Shown here: positions 40,961-47,473 of the stretch, in pieces
Numbering within the stretch: position 1 is the stretch's first letter
Layout of the letters: each line of letters begins with the position of its first letter
DNA from: Acidobacteria bacterium 28-9
GTDB lineage: Bacteria; Acidobacteriota; Blastocatellia; Pyrinomonadales; Pyrinomonadaceae
NCBI GenBank assembly: GCA_002050355.1
Contig: MWYY01000010.1
Span: forward strand, 1 to 47,473
Reading direction: 5' to 3'
DNA: 47,473 bases
Program-made: the position numbers and the translations under genes
The notes under the pieces: model-generated
Seen by the model: only the letters and a program-made list of their open reading frames with translations
Database searches by the model: none
What the model was told of the DNA's origin: nothing

Positions 40961-42736
40961 TCAATACCCAACGGCCAGCCCATCGCTGTTTCGTGGGTCA
41001 GTTGCGCCCAGTCTGACTCCACTCTTCTCCTCGATCATGATTCCCTGTGCGTCACCGAAATAACGCGGCTTTGCCGTCAGCTTGTGTCCAAGGACCGCCA
41101 GAGAGCGCTGCGTGTCACCCGAAAGACCATAAGGCTCATAAGATAGTTTGTCCGGCAGCCACTGATGATGTATACGTGGCGCGTCGATAGCTTGCTGGAT
41201 GTTCATCCCATAGTCCACCACGTTGGTAATGACGGTGAACACGGTATTGATGGCAGTTGGACCTCCAGGAGTGCCGATCGTGAACCAGAGGCTGCCATCT
41301 CTCCGCAGGACAATAGTGGGAGTATTCGCCGAAAGTGGCCGCTTGTGTGGCGCGACAGCATTGCGCTCTCCTTGGATCAGACCGTATAGATTGGGCGACC
41401 CAGGTTTGGCGGCAAAATCGTCCATCTGATCGTTCATGACAATTCCGGTTCCTTTTACGACCACGCCGGAACCAAACGCCTCATTCAGACTATAAGTATT
41501 CGCCACTGCGTTACCTTCGGCATCAACTACGGTGAAGTGAGTAGTCTCTTGCGATTCATAACCCGCAGGGCGTCCCGCGCGCACCTCCTTGCTCGAAGAA
41601 GCTTGGTCTAGCTTAATCGTGCTGCGCAGTCGCGCGGCATAGGTCTTGTCTATCAGTCCGGCGACCGGCACCTTCACGAAATCGGGGTCGCCCATGTACT
41701 CTGCACGATCCGCAAACGCGCGGCGCATTGCTTCGGTCATCAGGTGATAGCGATCCGATGAGGCCCAGTCGAGCTTACCCATGTCATAACCTTCTAGGAT
41801 ATTAAGCATTTCGATCAGGACGGCACCGCCCGACGATGGCGGCGGCAGCGCGATGACTTCATAACCTCGATACGTGCCCCGCAAAGGCTCTCGTTCCTTG
41901 GCCACGTAGCCGCGCAGGTCTTCCATCGTGATCAGGCCGTTGTGCCGTTTCATGTCTTCAACGATCAGCCGGGCAGTCTCTCCTTTATAGAACTCATCTG
42001 GTCCACCTCGTTGCAGCCGCGCGAATGTTGCGGCGAGATCAGTTTGGCGAAAGATTTCGCCTTCATCGTAGAAATTTCCATCGCGGAGAAAGATGCGGCG
42101 CGTCTCCGGATACCGCGAAAGGTAATCTCTGTACCAAGGATTCCTGAGGGAGCGCGCCAGCCGATAGCCCAGGGGAAACCCATTGGCGGCAAGCCGGCGC
42201 GCCGGTTCGATCAATTCCGCCCAGCTTAGTTTTCCGGAACCATACTTGCTCAATGCCAGTTCCATCCCTCTAACCGTACCCGGCACCCCCGAAGCGCGAT
42301 AGCCAACGGTCGAAGAGCCGTCGCCTTTGATCAAGTTCCCATCTTTGTCGAGATAGATGTTGCGGGTTGCGGCCCTGGGAGCCATCAGGCGATAATCAAT
42401 CGCAGTCGTCCGCCCATCTTTCAGACGAATCATCATAAAGCCACTGCCGCCTATGTTACCTGCCTCGGGATAAGTGACGGCAAGTGCAAAAGCCACTGCA
42501 ATGGCTGCATCAACCGCATTGCCGCCGCGCTTCATGACGTCGACACCGACCTGTGAAGCGATCTGGCTGGTCGAGGCGACCATACCCTGCTTTGCGCGGA
42601 CCGGGTCGCGCGAGGCGGCGAGTGCTGTGGTGGTTACTCCCTGAGGGATCGGCGCAATGATTATTACAGTGAATACAAGTAAGAGCAGTTGAGACAACCT
42701 AGTTCGCACGGATAAGCGCAGAGAAACTCTTTTCAC
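40961..42736 (-). CDS. Gamma-glutamyltransferase, exported
   Basis: The start is GTG 42736, because GGAGG lies eight bases upstream; a longer open frame to 42784 has no such site. The precursor is 591 residues, with an N-terminal signal segment (about residues 10-40). Residues GNAVDAAIAVAFAL and GGSGFMMIRLKDG mark the large subunit. Self-cleavage would occur before Thr398 in SQETTHFTVVD, giving the Ntn-hydrolase nucleophile. The active-site PPPSSGGAVLIEML segment is present. The enzyme transfers or hydrolyses gamma-glutamyl groups of glutathione and peptides in the periplasm. At nearly 1.8 kb it is a large gene for an integron cassette. Confidence 0.92.
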   Translation of the reverse strand: MKRVSLRLSVRTRLSQLLLLVFTVIIIAPIPQGVTTTALAASRDPVRAKQGMVASTSQIASQVGVDVMKRGGNAVDAAIAVAFALAVTYPEAGNIGGSGFMMIRLKDGRTTAIDYRLMAPRAATRNIYLDKDGNLIKGDGSSTVGYRASGVPGTVRGMELALSKYGSGKLSWAELIEPARRLAANGFPLGYRLARSLRNPWYRDYLSRYPETRRIFLRDGNFYDEGEIFRQTDLAATFARLQRGGPDEFYKGETARLIVEDMKRHNGLITMEDLRGYVAKEREPLRGTYRGYEVIALPPPSSGGAVLIEMLNILEGYDMGKLDWASSDRYHLMTEAMRRAFADRAEYMGDPDFVKVPVAGLIDKTYAARLRSTIKLDQASSSKEVRAGRPAGYESQETTHFTVVDAEGNAVANTYSLNEAFGSGVVVKGTGIVMNDQMDDFAAKPGSPNLYGLIQGERNAVAPHKRPLSANTPTIVLRRDGSLWFTIGTPGGPTAINTVFTVITNVVDYGMNIQQAIDAPRIHHQWLPDKLSYEPYGLSGDTQRSLAVLGHKLTAKPRYFGDAQGIMIEEKSGVRLGATDPRNSDGLAVGY

Positions 42737-42808
42737 ATTGAAACCCTCCAGATTTGCCTTACTATTGCACAAGAACATATTCACACCCTTGGACTGTGGC
42801 CTGTAGTG

Positions 42809-42895
42809 GCCTAACGCCCGGCATCAGCGGCGCGTACGAACCTTTTATGGTAAGAGACTCGCTGGATGCGCGTCCGCTGCATGCCGTTGTTAGGC
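42809..42895 (-). repeat. attC-like site of the NHL-protein cassette (family B)
   Basis: R'' is the complement of GTTAGGC (42889-42895) and R' the complement of GCCTAAC (42809-42815). The arms GGCATCAGCGG-CGCG and CGCG-CCGCTGCATGCC pair. Length is 87 bp, and the core matches the neighbouring family B sites. Confidence 0.88.
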
Positions 42896-42916
42896 GGTGT
42901 GGTCGGTTGCACCAAG

Positions 42917-43849
42917 TTACTTAATCTCGAACTTTTGGACACGCCAGTTCAACAACTCGGCGGCATAAATCTCCTCGCGCTCCCCGACCGCGAGGGCGTG
43001 CGGAATCCCGAATTGCCCCGCCACTTTCCCTTCCTCGCCGAATATACCGAAAATCTTTCCATTCAAATCCATTTTGAGAATGCGGTTCGCATACCCGTCA
43101 GCTACGTAGAGAAACTGCTTTGCAGTGATGAATAAGCCTTGTGGATTCTTAAGCCCGCCCCACTCGCGCAGAAAGTTCCCCTCAGAATCAAAGACTTGAA
43201 TGCGACCGTTCTCTCGGTCGGCGACATAGACCTGGTCTTGTGCATCAATGACGACAGCATGAGGTATGTCGAACTCGCCGGGAGCCTTACCCTTCTTCCC
43301 CCACGCCTTTAAAAACCGCCCCGTGTGGTCAAACTTAACAACCCGCGAGTTGCCATATCCATCGGTCACAAAGATTTCTCCACGACTGTTAACCGCAACG
43401 TCCGTTGGTCTGTTAAAAAGTATTCCAAGCCGCGGGTCAGATTCTCCTGCCCGCCCCTTACGACCGAAGACCATCAATATGCGACCTTCCGGGCTGACCT
43501 TTAGAACGAAGTGGTCACTATCGTCCGTGAGCCAAAGGTTGTCATTGGAATCTACCCGCAAGCCGTGGGCATGTGTGATAATGCCGTCAAGTAATCCCCG
43601 CACGAATCTCCCACGATTATCGAACTCCATGAGGGGCATTTGACCACGGTGGAAAACAAAGATATGACCTTTGGAGTTTACCGCAACTCCCGATACCTCT
43701 CCGAAGTTTTTCCCGTCCGGCAGGATAAAAAAGTTCGGCACAGGTTTGTAAGGAAGCGTTGGCGGTCTATTGCTTTCCTGATTCGTCTGCGCGACCGCAG
43801 CGCAAGAAAGCCCAGCCAACAGAAGAACTATGAGTATACGTTTCATCAT
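42917..43849 (-). CDS. Exported NHL-repeat beta-propeller protein
   Basis: The 310-residue product has a signal peptide (residues 1-20). About six NHL blades follow, with recurring G-x-F-x-x-P-x-x-V-A-V and V-Y-V-A-D-R-x-N-x-R-I-Q-V-F patterns. It resembles the propeller of peptidyl-alpha-hydroxyglycine lyase and many secreted binding proteins; no catalytic assignment is made. AAAGGA precedes the start, and an ATG pair at 43849/43846 leaves the exact Met open. The start lies only about 20 bp from the previous cassette core, so its promoter must be upstream in the array. Confidence 0.85.
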   Translation of the reverse strand: MMKRILIVLLLAGLSCAAVAQTNQESNRPPTLPYKPVPNFFILPDGKNFGEVSGVAVNSKGHIFVFHRGQMPLMEFDNRGRFVRGLLDGIITHAHGLRVDSNDNLWLTDDSDHFVLKVSPEGRILMVFGRKGRAGESDPRLGILFNRPTDVAVNSRGEIFVTDGYGNSRVVKFDHTGRFLKAWGKKGKAPGEFDIPHAVVIDAQDQVYVADRENGRIQVFDSEGNFLREWGGLKNPQGLFITAKQFLYVADGYANRILKMDLNGKIFGIFGEEGKVAGQFGIPHALAVGEREEIYAAELLNWRVQKFEIK

Positions 43850-43868
43850 ATATCCTTTGTACGAAGAT

Positions 43869-44181
43869 GCCTAACTAGTTATTATACCGCAAACTTGCGG
43901 CATAAACCCGGAATAGGCACAATTCACCGCAATATGTCTAAATTGCTAGACTAGGTGCGGCACGAAATCCGTCTAAAACATTATAAGCAAGATTGACTAA
44001 TTAACTGATTCGCTAATCAAATTAGAATTAGCTTGTGTTTGATATGCCGACAAAACATCTGCAATTCTTGTTACAGCTTGAGTATTCGGATTAGTGTATC
44101 TGGCAAAAGAGTTTATTTGAGTGTAAGACAACGCGATAACAAAGTCGCTGTTTCGCCCTCACGTCCAATGACTTGTTCGGT
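43869..44181 (-). repeat. attC-like site interrupted by an integrase 3' fragment
   Basis: A normal attC arm (R'' complement of GTTCGGT, 44175-44181, plus CCCTCACGTCC and CGCTGTTTCG) runs to 44123. It then switches at TTTGAGT to the integrase 3' end. The sequence returns to an R'-like core only at 43869-43875 (complement of GCCTAAC). The combined length of 313 bp is far above normal attC sites. Junction and arm are nearly identical to those at 37138. Confidence 0.65.
43997..44122 (-). pseudogene. 3' end of a tyrosine recombinase gene (copy 1)
   Basis: The remaining codons encode the terminal segment FARYTNPNTQAVTRIADVLS and a short Ser/Glu tail, ending at TAG 43997. The 120 bp after the stop, with a CCGCAA-AC-TTGCGG inverted repeat, are shared with copy 2 but not with copy 3. 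No upstream part of the gene remains. Confidence 0.82.
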
Positions 44182-44227
44182 TGCGCGTTATCGGTAGCAC
44201 AAAGCGTTGATTAGATTCTGCGCGAAA

Positions 44228-45334
44228 TTAACTTTTTTTCTTTAACTCATCAAGTTCCTTTTGCAAGGCTTCAATAAATTTATTGAGATTGTTAATTCGG
44301 TTTTCATCAGTAGCTGTCGTCAAAAACTTTTTCAATGCTACAAGTTGTGCGGTTTTCAATGCCTGTTCTGCCGGAACTTCTATATCAGGCTTCACGCCCG
44401 TCCCTTCCCAATTCGTTTTAGTGACGGGATTGACGGCGCGTGCTGTCGGCAAGCCAATCCAAAAATGTTCGTTGATTCGCACAACATCTCTCGGATTTGC
44501 TCCGCCGCCTGTGGTTTCGCCAATCACGATAGCACGCTTCAGGTTCTTGAGGTCGTAGGTGAATCCTTCGGCTGCCGAAAAAGTTCTTTTGCTCGTTAAG
44601 ATATACACATCTTTGCCAGCGTATCTTTTGCCCGGAACAAATGGCAGAGTCCAAAATTGCTGCGTAGCATTTCCTTCTCTGCGATAAAGGTCGCCAAGAT
44701 GCACAGGCTCGTTGCCGAATAGGTAGCTGGCGAGCAACACAACCATCTCAGGACTCCCGCCGTCATTGCCGCGCAAATCAATTATTAAGGTTTCAGTGTG
44801 AGCAACAAAGTTCATTGCCGCGACCGCCGTATCAGCACCGTATTCAGTGGGAAAAAACAGATTTAAGCGTAAATAACCGATGTTAGCGGACAAACGCTCA
44901 ACCTTCTCAAATCCGAAATTGATAGCTTCGCCGTAGTTGCGTAATCCTTCGCGTTCTGCGGGTGTTGGTTCAGTTTTCTTTGCGCGTATCTGTATCGGTT
45001 CAAAACTGTAGTTCACGCTCAAATGTTGGTCGCGGCTAACTTCGCGTAAAAGCGTCGTTAATGTTTTGGCTAGTTCAACCGCGCTTGTAATATGGTCATA
45101 ATCTTTTCTTTGCAATCGCTCACGAACGGCTTTCTCAATCTCTTTGGCTGTTTCAGGAAAAATATATTGCTCGTTAAGTTGTTTGATAACGCTTTCAATC
45201 ACTTCCGCACGAATAACAGCGTCAATGTTGATGTCAGGCTGAGGTTTTTTCGTTTGAGCAAGAACGGAGATTGAAGCCACCAAAAACAAAACAGTAAAAC
45301 AACTGATAAGCCAAGCATTTGGAAACCATTTCAT
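44228..45334 (-). CDS. S41 family peptidase (tricorn/IRBP-like), exported
   Basis: The start at ATG 45334 has AGAGGTG in front of it; the open frame extends 16 codons further. The product is 368 residues: signal peptide (about residues 1-27), an IRBP-type helical N-domain (35-110) and the S41 core. The core has IIDLRGNDGGSPEMV and the nucleophile Ser253 in RTFSAAEGF, then GETTGGGANPRD. Unlike the CtpA-like protein earlier in the window, its active-site serine is intact. The C-terminus is a Lys/Glu-rich coiled coil. It is a cassette gene; the core sequences on both sides share GTTCGGTTGC. Confidence 0.87.
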   Translation of the reverse strand: MKWFPNAWLISCFTVLFLVASISVLAQTKKPQPDINIDAVIRAEVIESVIKQLNEQYIFPETAKEIEKAVRERLQRKDYDHITSAVELAKTLTTLLREVSRDQHLSVNYSFEPIQIRAKKTEPTPAEREGLRNYGEAINFGFEKVERLSANIGYLRLNLFFPTEYGADTAVAAMNFVAHTETLIIDLRGNDGGSPEMVVLLASYLFGNEPVHLGDLYRREGNATQQFWTLPFVPGKRYAGKDVYILTSKRTFSAAEGFTYDLKNLKRAIVIGETTGGGANPRDVVRINEHFWIGLPTARAVNPVTKTNWEGTGVKPDIEVPAEQALKTAQLVALKKFLTTATDENRINNLNKFIEALQKELDELKKKS

Positions 45335-45442
45335 ACGCACCTCTTTGAACAATTCAAGAATTTTCAATTTCGCTTGAAACACGCTTCAAGTTGTAAAAAG
45401 TTCCCGAACCGCAAGTAGGCGTGTTATGGCAATTCAAGAAAG

Positions 45443-45575
45443 CAACCGAACCAGTTATTAGACCGCAAACTTGCGGCATAATCCCCAAATAGTGACAATT
45501 TACCGCTTTATGTCCAAATTGCTTGACCAAGTACGGTACCCCATCTGTCTAAAACATTATAATCAATAAGACTAA
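45443..45575 (-). repeat. Duplicated integrase 3' flank joined to a cassette core
   Basis: The segment 45453-45701 (flank plus integrase end) is a diverged copy of 43876-44122. Its low-coordinate end joins an R'-type core, the complement of GCAACCGAAC at 45443-45452, which matches the core at 44175. No folded attC arms were found in it. Confidence 0.6.
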
Positions 45576-45884
45576 CTAATTAACTGATTCGCTAATCAAC
45601 TCAGAATTAGCTTGTGTTTGATACGCCGACAAAACATCGGCAATTCTTGTCACAGCTTGAGTGTTCGGATTTACATATCTGGCAAAAGTATTCATTTGAG
45701 TATGCCCGGAAACTTTCATTACTTCCATTGGTGAAAGCCCGGCTTGAATCATTCGAGTTATTGCCGTATGCCTGCAATCGTGAAAATGAAAACCTTCGAT
45801 TCCGGCATCACGGCAAGCCGACGAAAAGGAACGCTTTATAGTGTCCTTAATTCCAAATACAAGTTCATCAGAGGTTACGTATTG
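45576..45884 (-). pseudogene. C-terminal domain of a tyrosine recombinase (copy 2, longest)
   Basis: About 102 codons run without a start codon, from a TGA at 45885 to TAG 45576. They include the catalytic HDCRHT (H-x-x-R), the later His in VSGHTQMNTFARYV and the nucleophile Tyr. The preceding catalytic Arg and Lys region is missing. At 45833 the frame runs into the start of the 410-bp tandem duplication, so part of this fragment is duplicated again at 46243-46294. Confidence 0.85.
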
Positions 45885-45917
45885 TCATAAAATTCTCACC
45901 TCTGGAAAAGCGAAGCA

Positions 45918-46030
45918 ATCTAACGGCGGAGTTGACGTGGGGCGAAACCGCCACCAAGCCCGCTTGAGTTCAAAAGACAACGTGAAAAGAAAGTCGCTGT
46001 TTCGCCCTCACGTCCAATGATTTGTTATGC
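45918..46030 (-). repeat. attC-like site (family A), first copy
   Basis: R'' is the complement of GTTATGC (46024-46030) and R' the complement of ATCTAAC (45918-45924). The arms GACGTGGGGCGAAAC and GTTTCGCCCTCACGTC pair almost fully. It is repeated exactly at 46328-46440. Confidence 0.87.
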
Positions 46031-46242
46031 TCGCTTTTCATCTTCAGCACGCCACCTGAGAAGCGCATCTTTGAGCCATTCAGGAGCGTCGCCCATCGGC
46101 GGCATCGCTTCCGTGCGTGTTACTTCTTCAGCACGCCTCTCCATTTCCGCCAACGAAGGCACATCCCATTCTGCGCGTTCGGCATCGGAAGTTGTCGGGT
46201 CAACATCCCAAATACGCTGCCGCTTTCCGTCTGGCACAAGTT
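46025..46242 (-). pseudogene. 3' fragment of the DUF6624-like gene created by tandem duplication
   Basis: The frame encodes the last 70 or so residues of the intact gene at 46435-46998, from near VPDGKRQRIWDVDP to the C-terminus. It lacks a start and is cut at the 410-bp repeat boundary. Confidence 0.88.
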
Positions 46243-46652
46243 GCTTTATAGTGTCCTTAATTCCAAATACAAGTTCATCAGAGGTTACGTATTGTCATAA
46301 AATTCTCACCTCTGGAAAAGCGAAGCAATCTAACGGCGGAGTTGACGTGGGGCGAAACCGCCACCAAGCCCGCTTGAGTTCAAAAGACAACGTGAAAAGA
46401 AAGTCGCTGTTTCGCCCTCACGTCCAATGATTTGTTATGCTCGCTTTTCATCTTCAGCACGCCACCTGAGAAGCGCATCTTTGAGCCATTCAGGAGCGTC
46501 GCCCATCGGCGGCATCGCTTCCGTGCGTGTTACTTCTTCAGCACGCCTCTCCATTTCCGCCAACGAAGGCACATCCCATTCTGCGCGTTCGGCATCGGAA
46601 GTTGTCGGGTCAACATCCCAAATACGCTGCCGCTTTCCGTCTGGCACAAGTT
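46243..46652. repeat. Tandem duplication, second copy (410 bp)
   Basis: It repeats 45833-46242. At its right end the DUF6624-like gene continues uninterrupted, so this is probably the ancestral copy. The bases GC are shared at the junctions. Confidence 0.9.
46328..46440 (-). repeat. attC-like site of the DUF6624-like cassette (family A)
   Basis: R'' is the complement of GTTATGC (46434-46440), containing the stop codon of the gene, and R' the complement of ATCTAAC (46328-46334). Arms and loop are the same as in the copy at 45918-46030. Confidence 0.88.
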
Positions 46653-46998
46653 GCGTCCCATATTTCTGCGGCTTGCCTTGATACATCAACCATCGGTCAA
46701 AAGTTGCCGCCGCTAACCAACGCGCTCGACGCAAACCAAGTTCTGCCGCTTTTTTAGCAAGCGTGTGAGCCTGCCAAATCTCTGCCACCATTTCGCCGTG
46801 ATTAAGCAGCCACGCCGCAATATAATAATCTTCGGCTTCAGTTAATTCTTTAGATTCAATAATCATCTGAAGACGCTTTCGACGTTCAGCATCACGCTCG
46901 CGCAAAGCCGAATACTCTGACGTGCCAACCTGCGGATGATTTGTGCGCTCGTCTTGGTCAGCGCGAAATAAAGTTTGTAGCTCACTATTCATTTTCAA
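46435..46998 (-). CDS. DUF6624-like protein, cassette gene
   Basis: The 187-residue product is helical. Its core motifs recall DUF6624: EDYYIAAWLLNHGEM, HTLAKKAAELGLRRARWLAA, then ATFDRWLMYQGKPQKYGTQL. The family has no known function and often appears in isolated or cassette settings. There is no signal peptide. The first codon at 46998 lies about 30 bp from the next cassette core, and the stop lies in the attC R'' core. Confidence 0.75.
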   Translation of the reverse strand: MKMNSELQTLFRADQDERTNHPQVGTSEYSALRERDAERRKRLQMIIESKELTEAEDYYIAAWLLNHGEMVAEIWQAHTLAKKAAELGLRRARWLAAATFDRWLMYQGKPQKYGTQLVPDGKRQRIWDVDPTTSDAERAEWDVPSLAEMERRAEEVTRTEAMPPMGDAPEWLKDALLRWRAEDEKRA

Positions 46999-47028
46999 TT
47001 TTCAACCCGCCGCAACTCAGAGGGAAGA

Positions 47029-47137
47029 GCATAACGCCGGAATTGAGCGGCTGCCCGCTACGAGCCGCGTTAAAGAAACCACACAACTTTGATGAGAGGT
47101 AAGCTGGCGGGCAGTCCGCTCGAATGACTTGTTGTGC
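47029..47137 (-). repeat. attC-like site of the right-edge cassette
   Basis: R'' is the complement of GTTGTGC (47131-47137) and R' the complement of GCATAAC (47029-47035). The arms GAGCGGCTGCCCGC and GCGGGCAGTCCGCTC pair well around a loop with a short GCCGCG block. Length is 109 bp. Confidence 0.85.
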
Positions 47138-47162
47138 GCGTGTTACGGCTCAAAGCGACATT

Positions 47163-47473
47163 TCACGAATGCAGCGTCATAGCTAAACACAAAAGTACGA
47201 AACCAATCAGAAGCAGCCAAGACCGCAAACCCTGAAAGAACTCCCAACGGTTTCTTGTTTCCTTCCAATTCTCCGGCGGATTCTCCACACTCCATTTTCC
47301 GGTTGCCGAGTTAATCGGAACATTAAAAATGATGGTCGAAACTAAGGCGGCGATAAACGACACTACCGCCGCCCACCGAATAATCCGTGCCGTTTCTTTG
47401 ATCCCATTGAGATTTAATGCGTAAGAGATTGATAAAATCACGCACAGCGTCATTAGCACAGGCATCACGCGCC
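47163..47473 (-). CDS. DUF1772-like membrane protein, truncated by the window edge
   Basis: The visible C-terminal 100 or so residues have three hydrophobic helices. A conserved loop NVPINSATGKWSVENPPENW leads into RNRWEFFQGLRSW, the family signature of DUF1772 (anthrone oxygenase-like). The frame is still open at base 47473, so about 40-50 N-terminal residues are probably outside the window. It is the first visible cassette of the array. Confidence 0.75.
   Translation of the reverse strand, partial: RVMPVLMTLCVILSISYALNLNGIKETARIIRWAAVVSFIAALVSTIIFNVPINSATGKWSVENPPENWKETRNRWEFFQGLRSWLLLIGFVLLCLAMTLHS

Larger units (their letters stand above)
45833..46242. repeat. Tandem duplication, first copy (410 bp)
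   Basis: It is identical to 46243-46652 as far as I can compare by eye. It contains 5' bases of the integrase fragment, a complete attC-like site and the 3' end of the DUF6624-like gene. Confidence 0.9.
37139..47473 (-). mobile_element. Integron-type cassette array without integrase (CALIN-like)
   Basis: Eight minus-strand genes, in eight cassette units, are each followed at the 3' end by an attC-like site or half-site. Core sites (GTTRRRY/RYYYAAC), stem arms and orientation (R'' next to the stop codon, R' distal) fit class-1-type cassettes. Several stop codons lie in the R'' core, and leaders between the previous core and the start codon are mostly 20-80 bp. Two attC families are mixed: about 110 bp, and 87-93 bp. 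Neither intI nor attI is present, so the recombination platform would be to the right of the window or elsewhere. Confidence 0.82.

Overview
The window reads as part of a Gram-negative, low-to-moderate GC bacterial chromosome, most likely an Acidobacteriota of the Blastocatellia/Pyrinomonadaceae type. This placement is inferred from gene content: lipid A genes lpxD and lpxB, kinase-TolB-like-TPR proteins, and a penicillin-acylase-like hydrolase beside secreted peptidases. It was not tested by phylogeny. The first 78 bases are a perfect inverted copy of bases 2106-2183, so the left edge is probably a chimeric contig end.

Region 1 (1-20390) looks like ordinary chromosome. It holds an M23 peptidase remnant, aminopeptidase P, a lipid kinase, a fused AMP-ligase/ACP/acyltransferase, an Asn-rich secreted protein, a CocE-type hydrolase, a STAS protein, lpxD, a DUF2784-like protein, lpxB, an apparently inactive CtpA-like peptidase, ruvX, a penicillin acylase homologue and a lipoprotein cytochrome c.

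Region 2 (20391-30194) is a 9.76-kb integrative element. It is bounded by 47-bp direct repeats made of the 5' part of tRNA-Arg(UCG). A tyrosine recombinase sits just inside the left repeat and the complete tRNA gene is rebuilt at the right end, 163 bp downstream of a good sigma70-like promoter lying inside the element. Its cargo is one attC-flanked membrane-protein cassette, two SnoaL/DUF4440-like proteins, a methyltransferase and two tandem receptor-like Ser/Thr kinases.

Region 3 (30225-37138) is a patchwork of a plasmid- or phage-like element: a SWIM zinc-finger protein, a truncated HsdR, small mobile-element genes, two blocks of 11-bp iteron-like repeats, an OB-fold-like protein, a filamentous-phage gpII/X-like replication initiator, an excisionase-like HTH protein and the last residues of a second integrase.

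Region 4 (37139-47473) is an integron-type cassette array without an integron integrase in view. Every gene is on the minus strand and is followed by an attC-like site in the correct orientation; leaders are short. The cargo is mostly exported enzymes: amidohydrolase, beta-lactamase-like hydrolase, gamma-glutamyltransferase, NHL protein and S41 peptidase, plus a cupin, a DUF6624-like protein and a DUF1772-like membrane protein. Two attC sites are interrupted at the same point by the 3' end of the region-3 integrase gene, and a perfect 410-bp tandem duplication lies near the right end. Any attI or intI would lie beyond the right edge.
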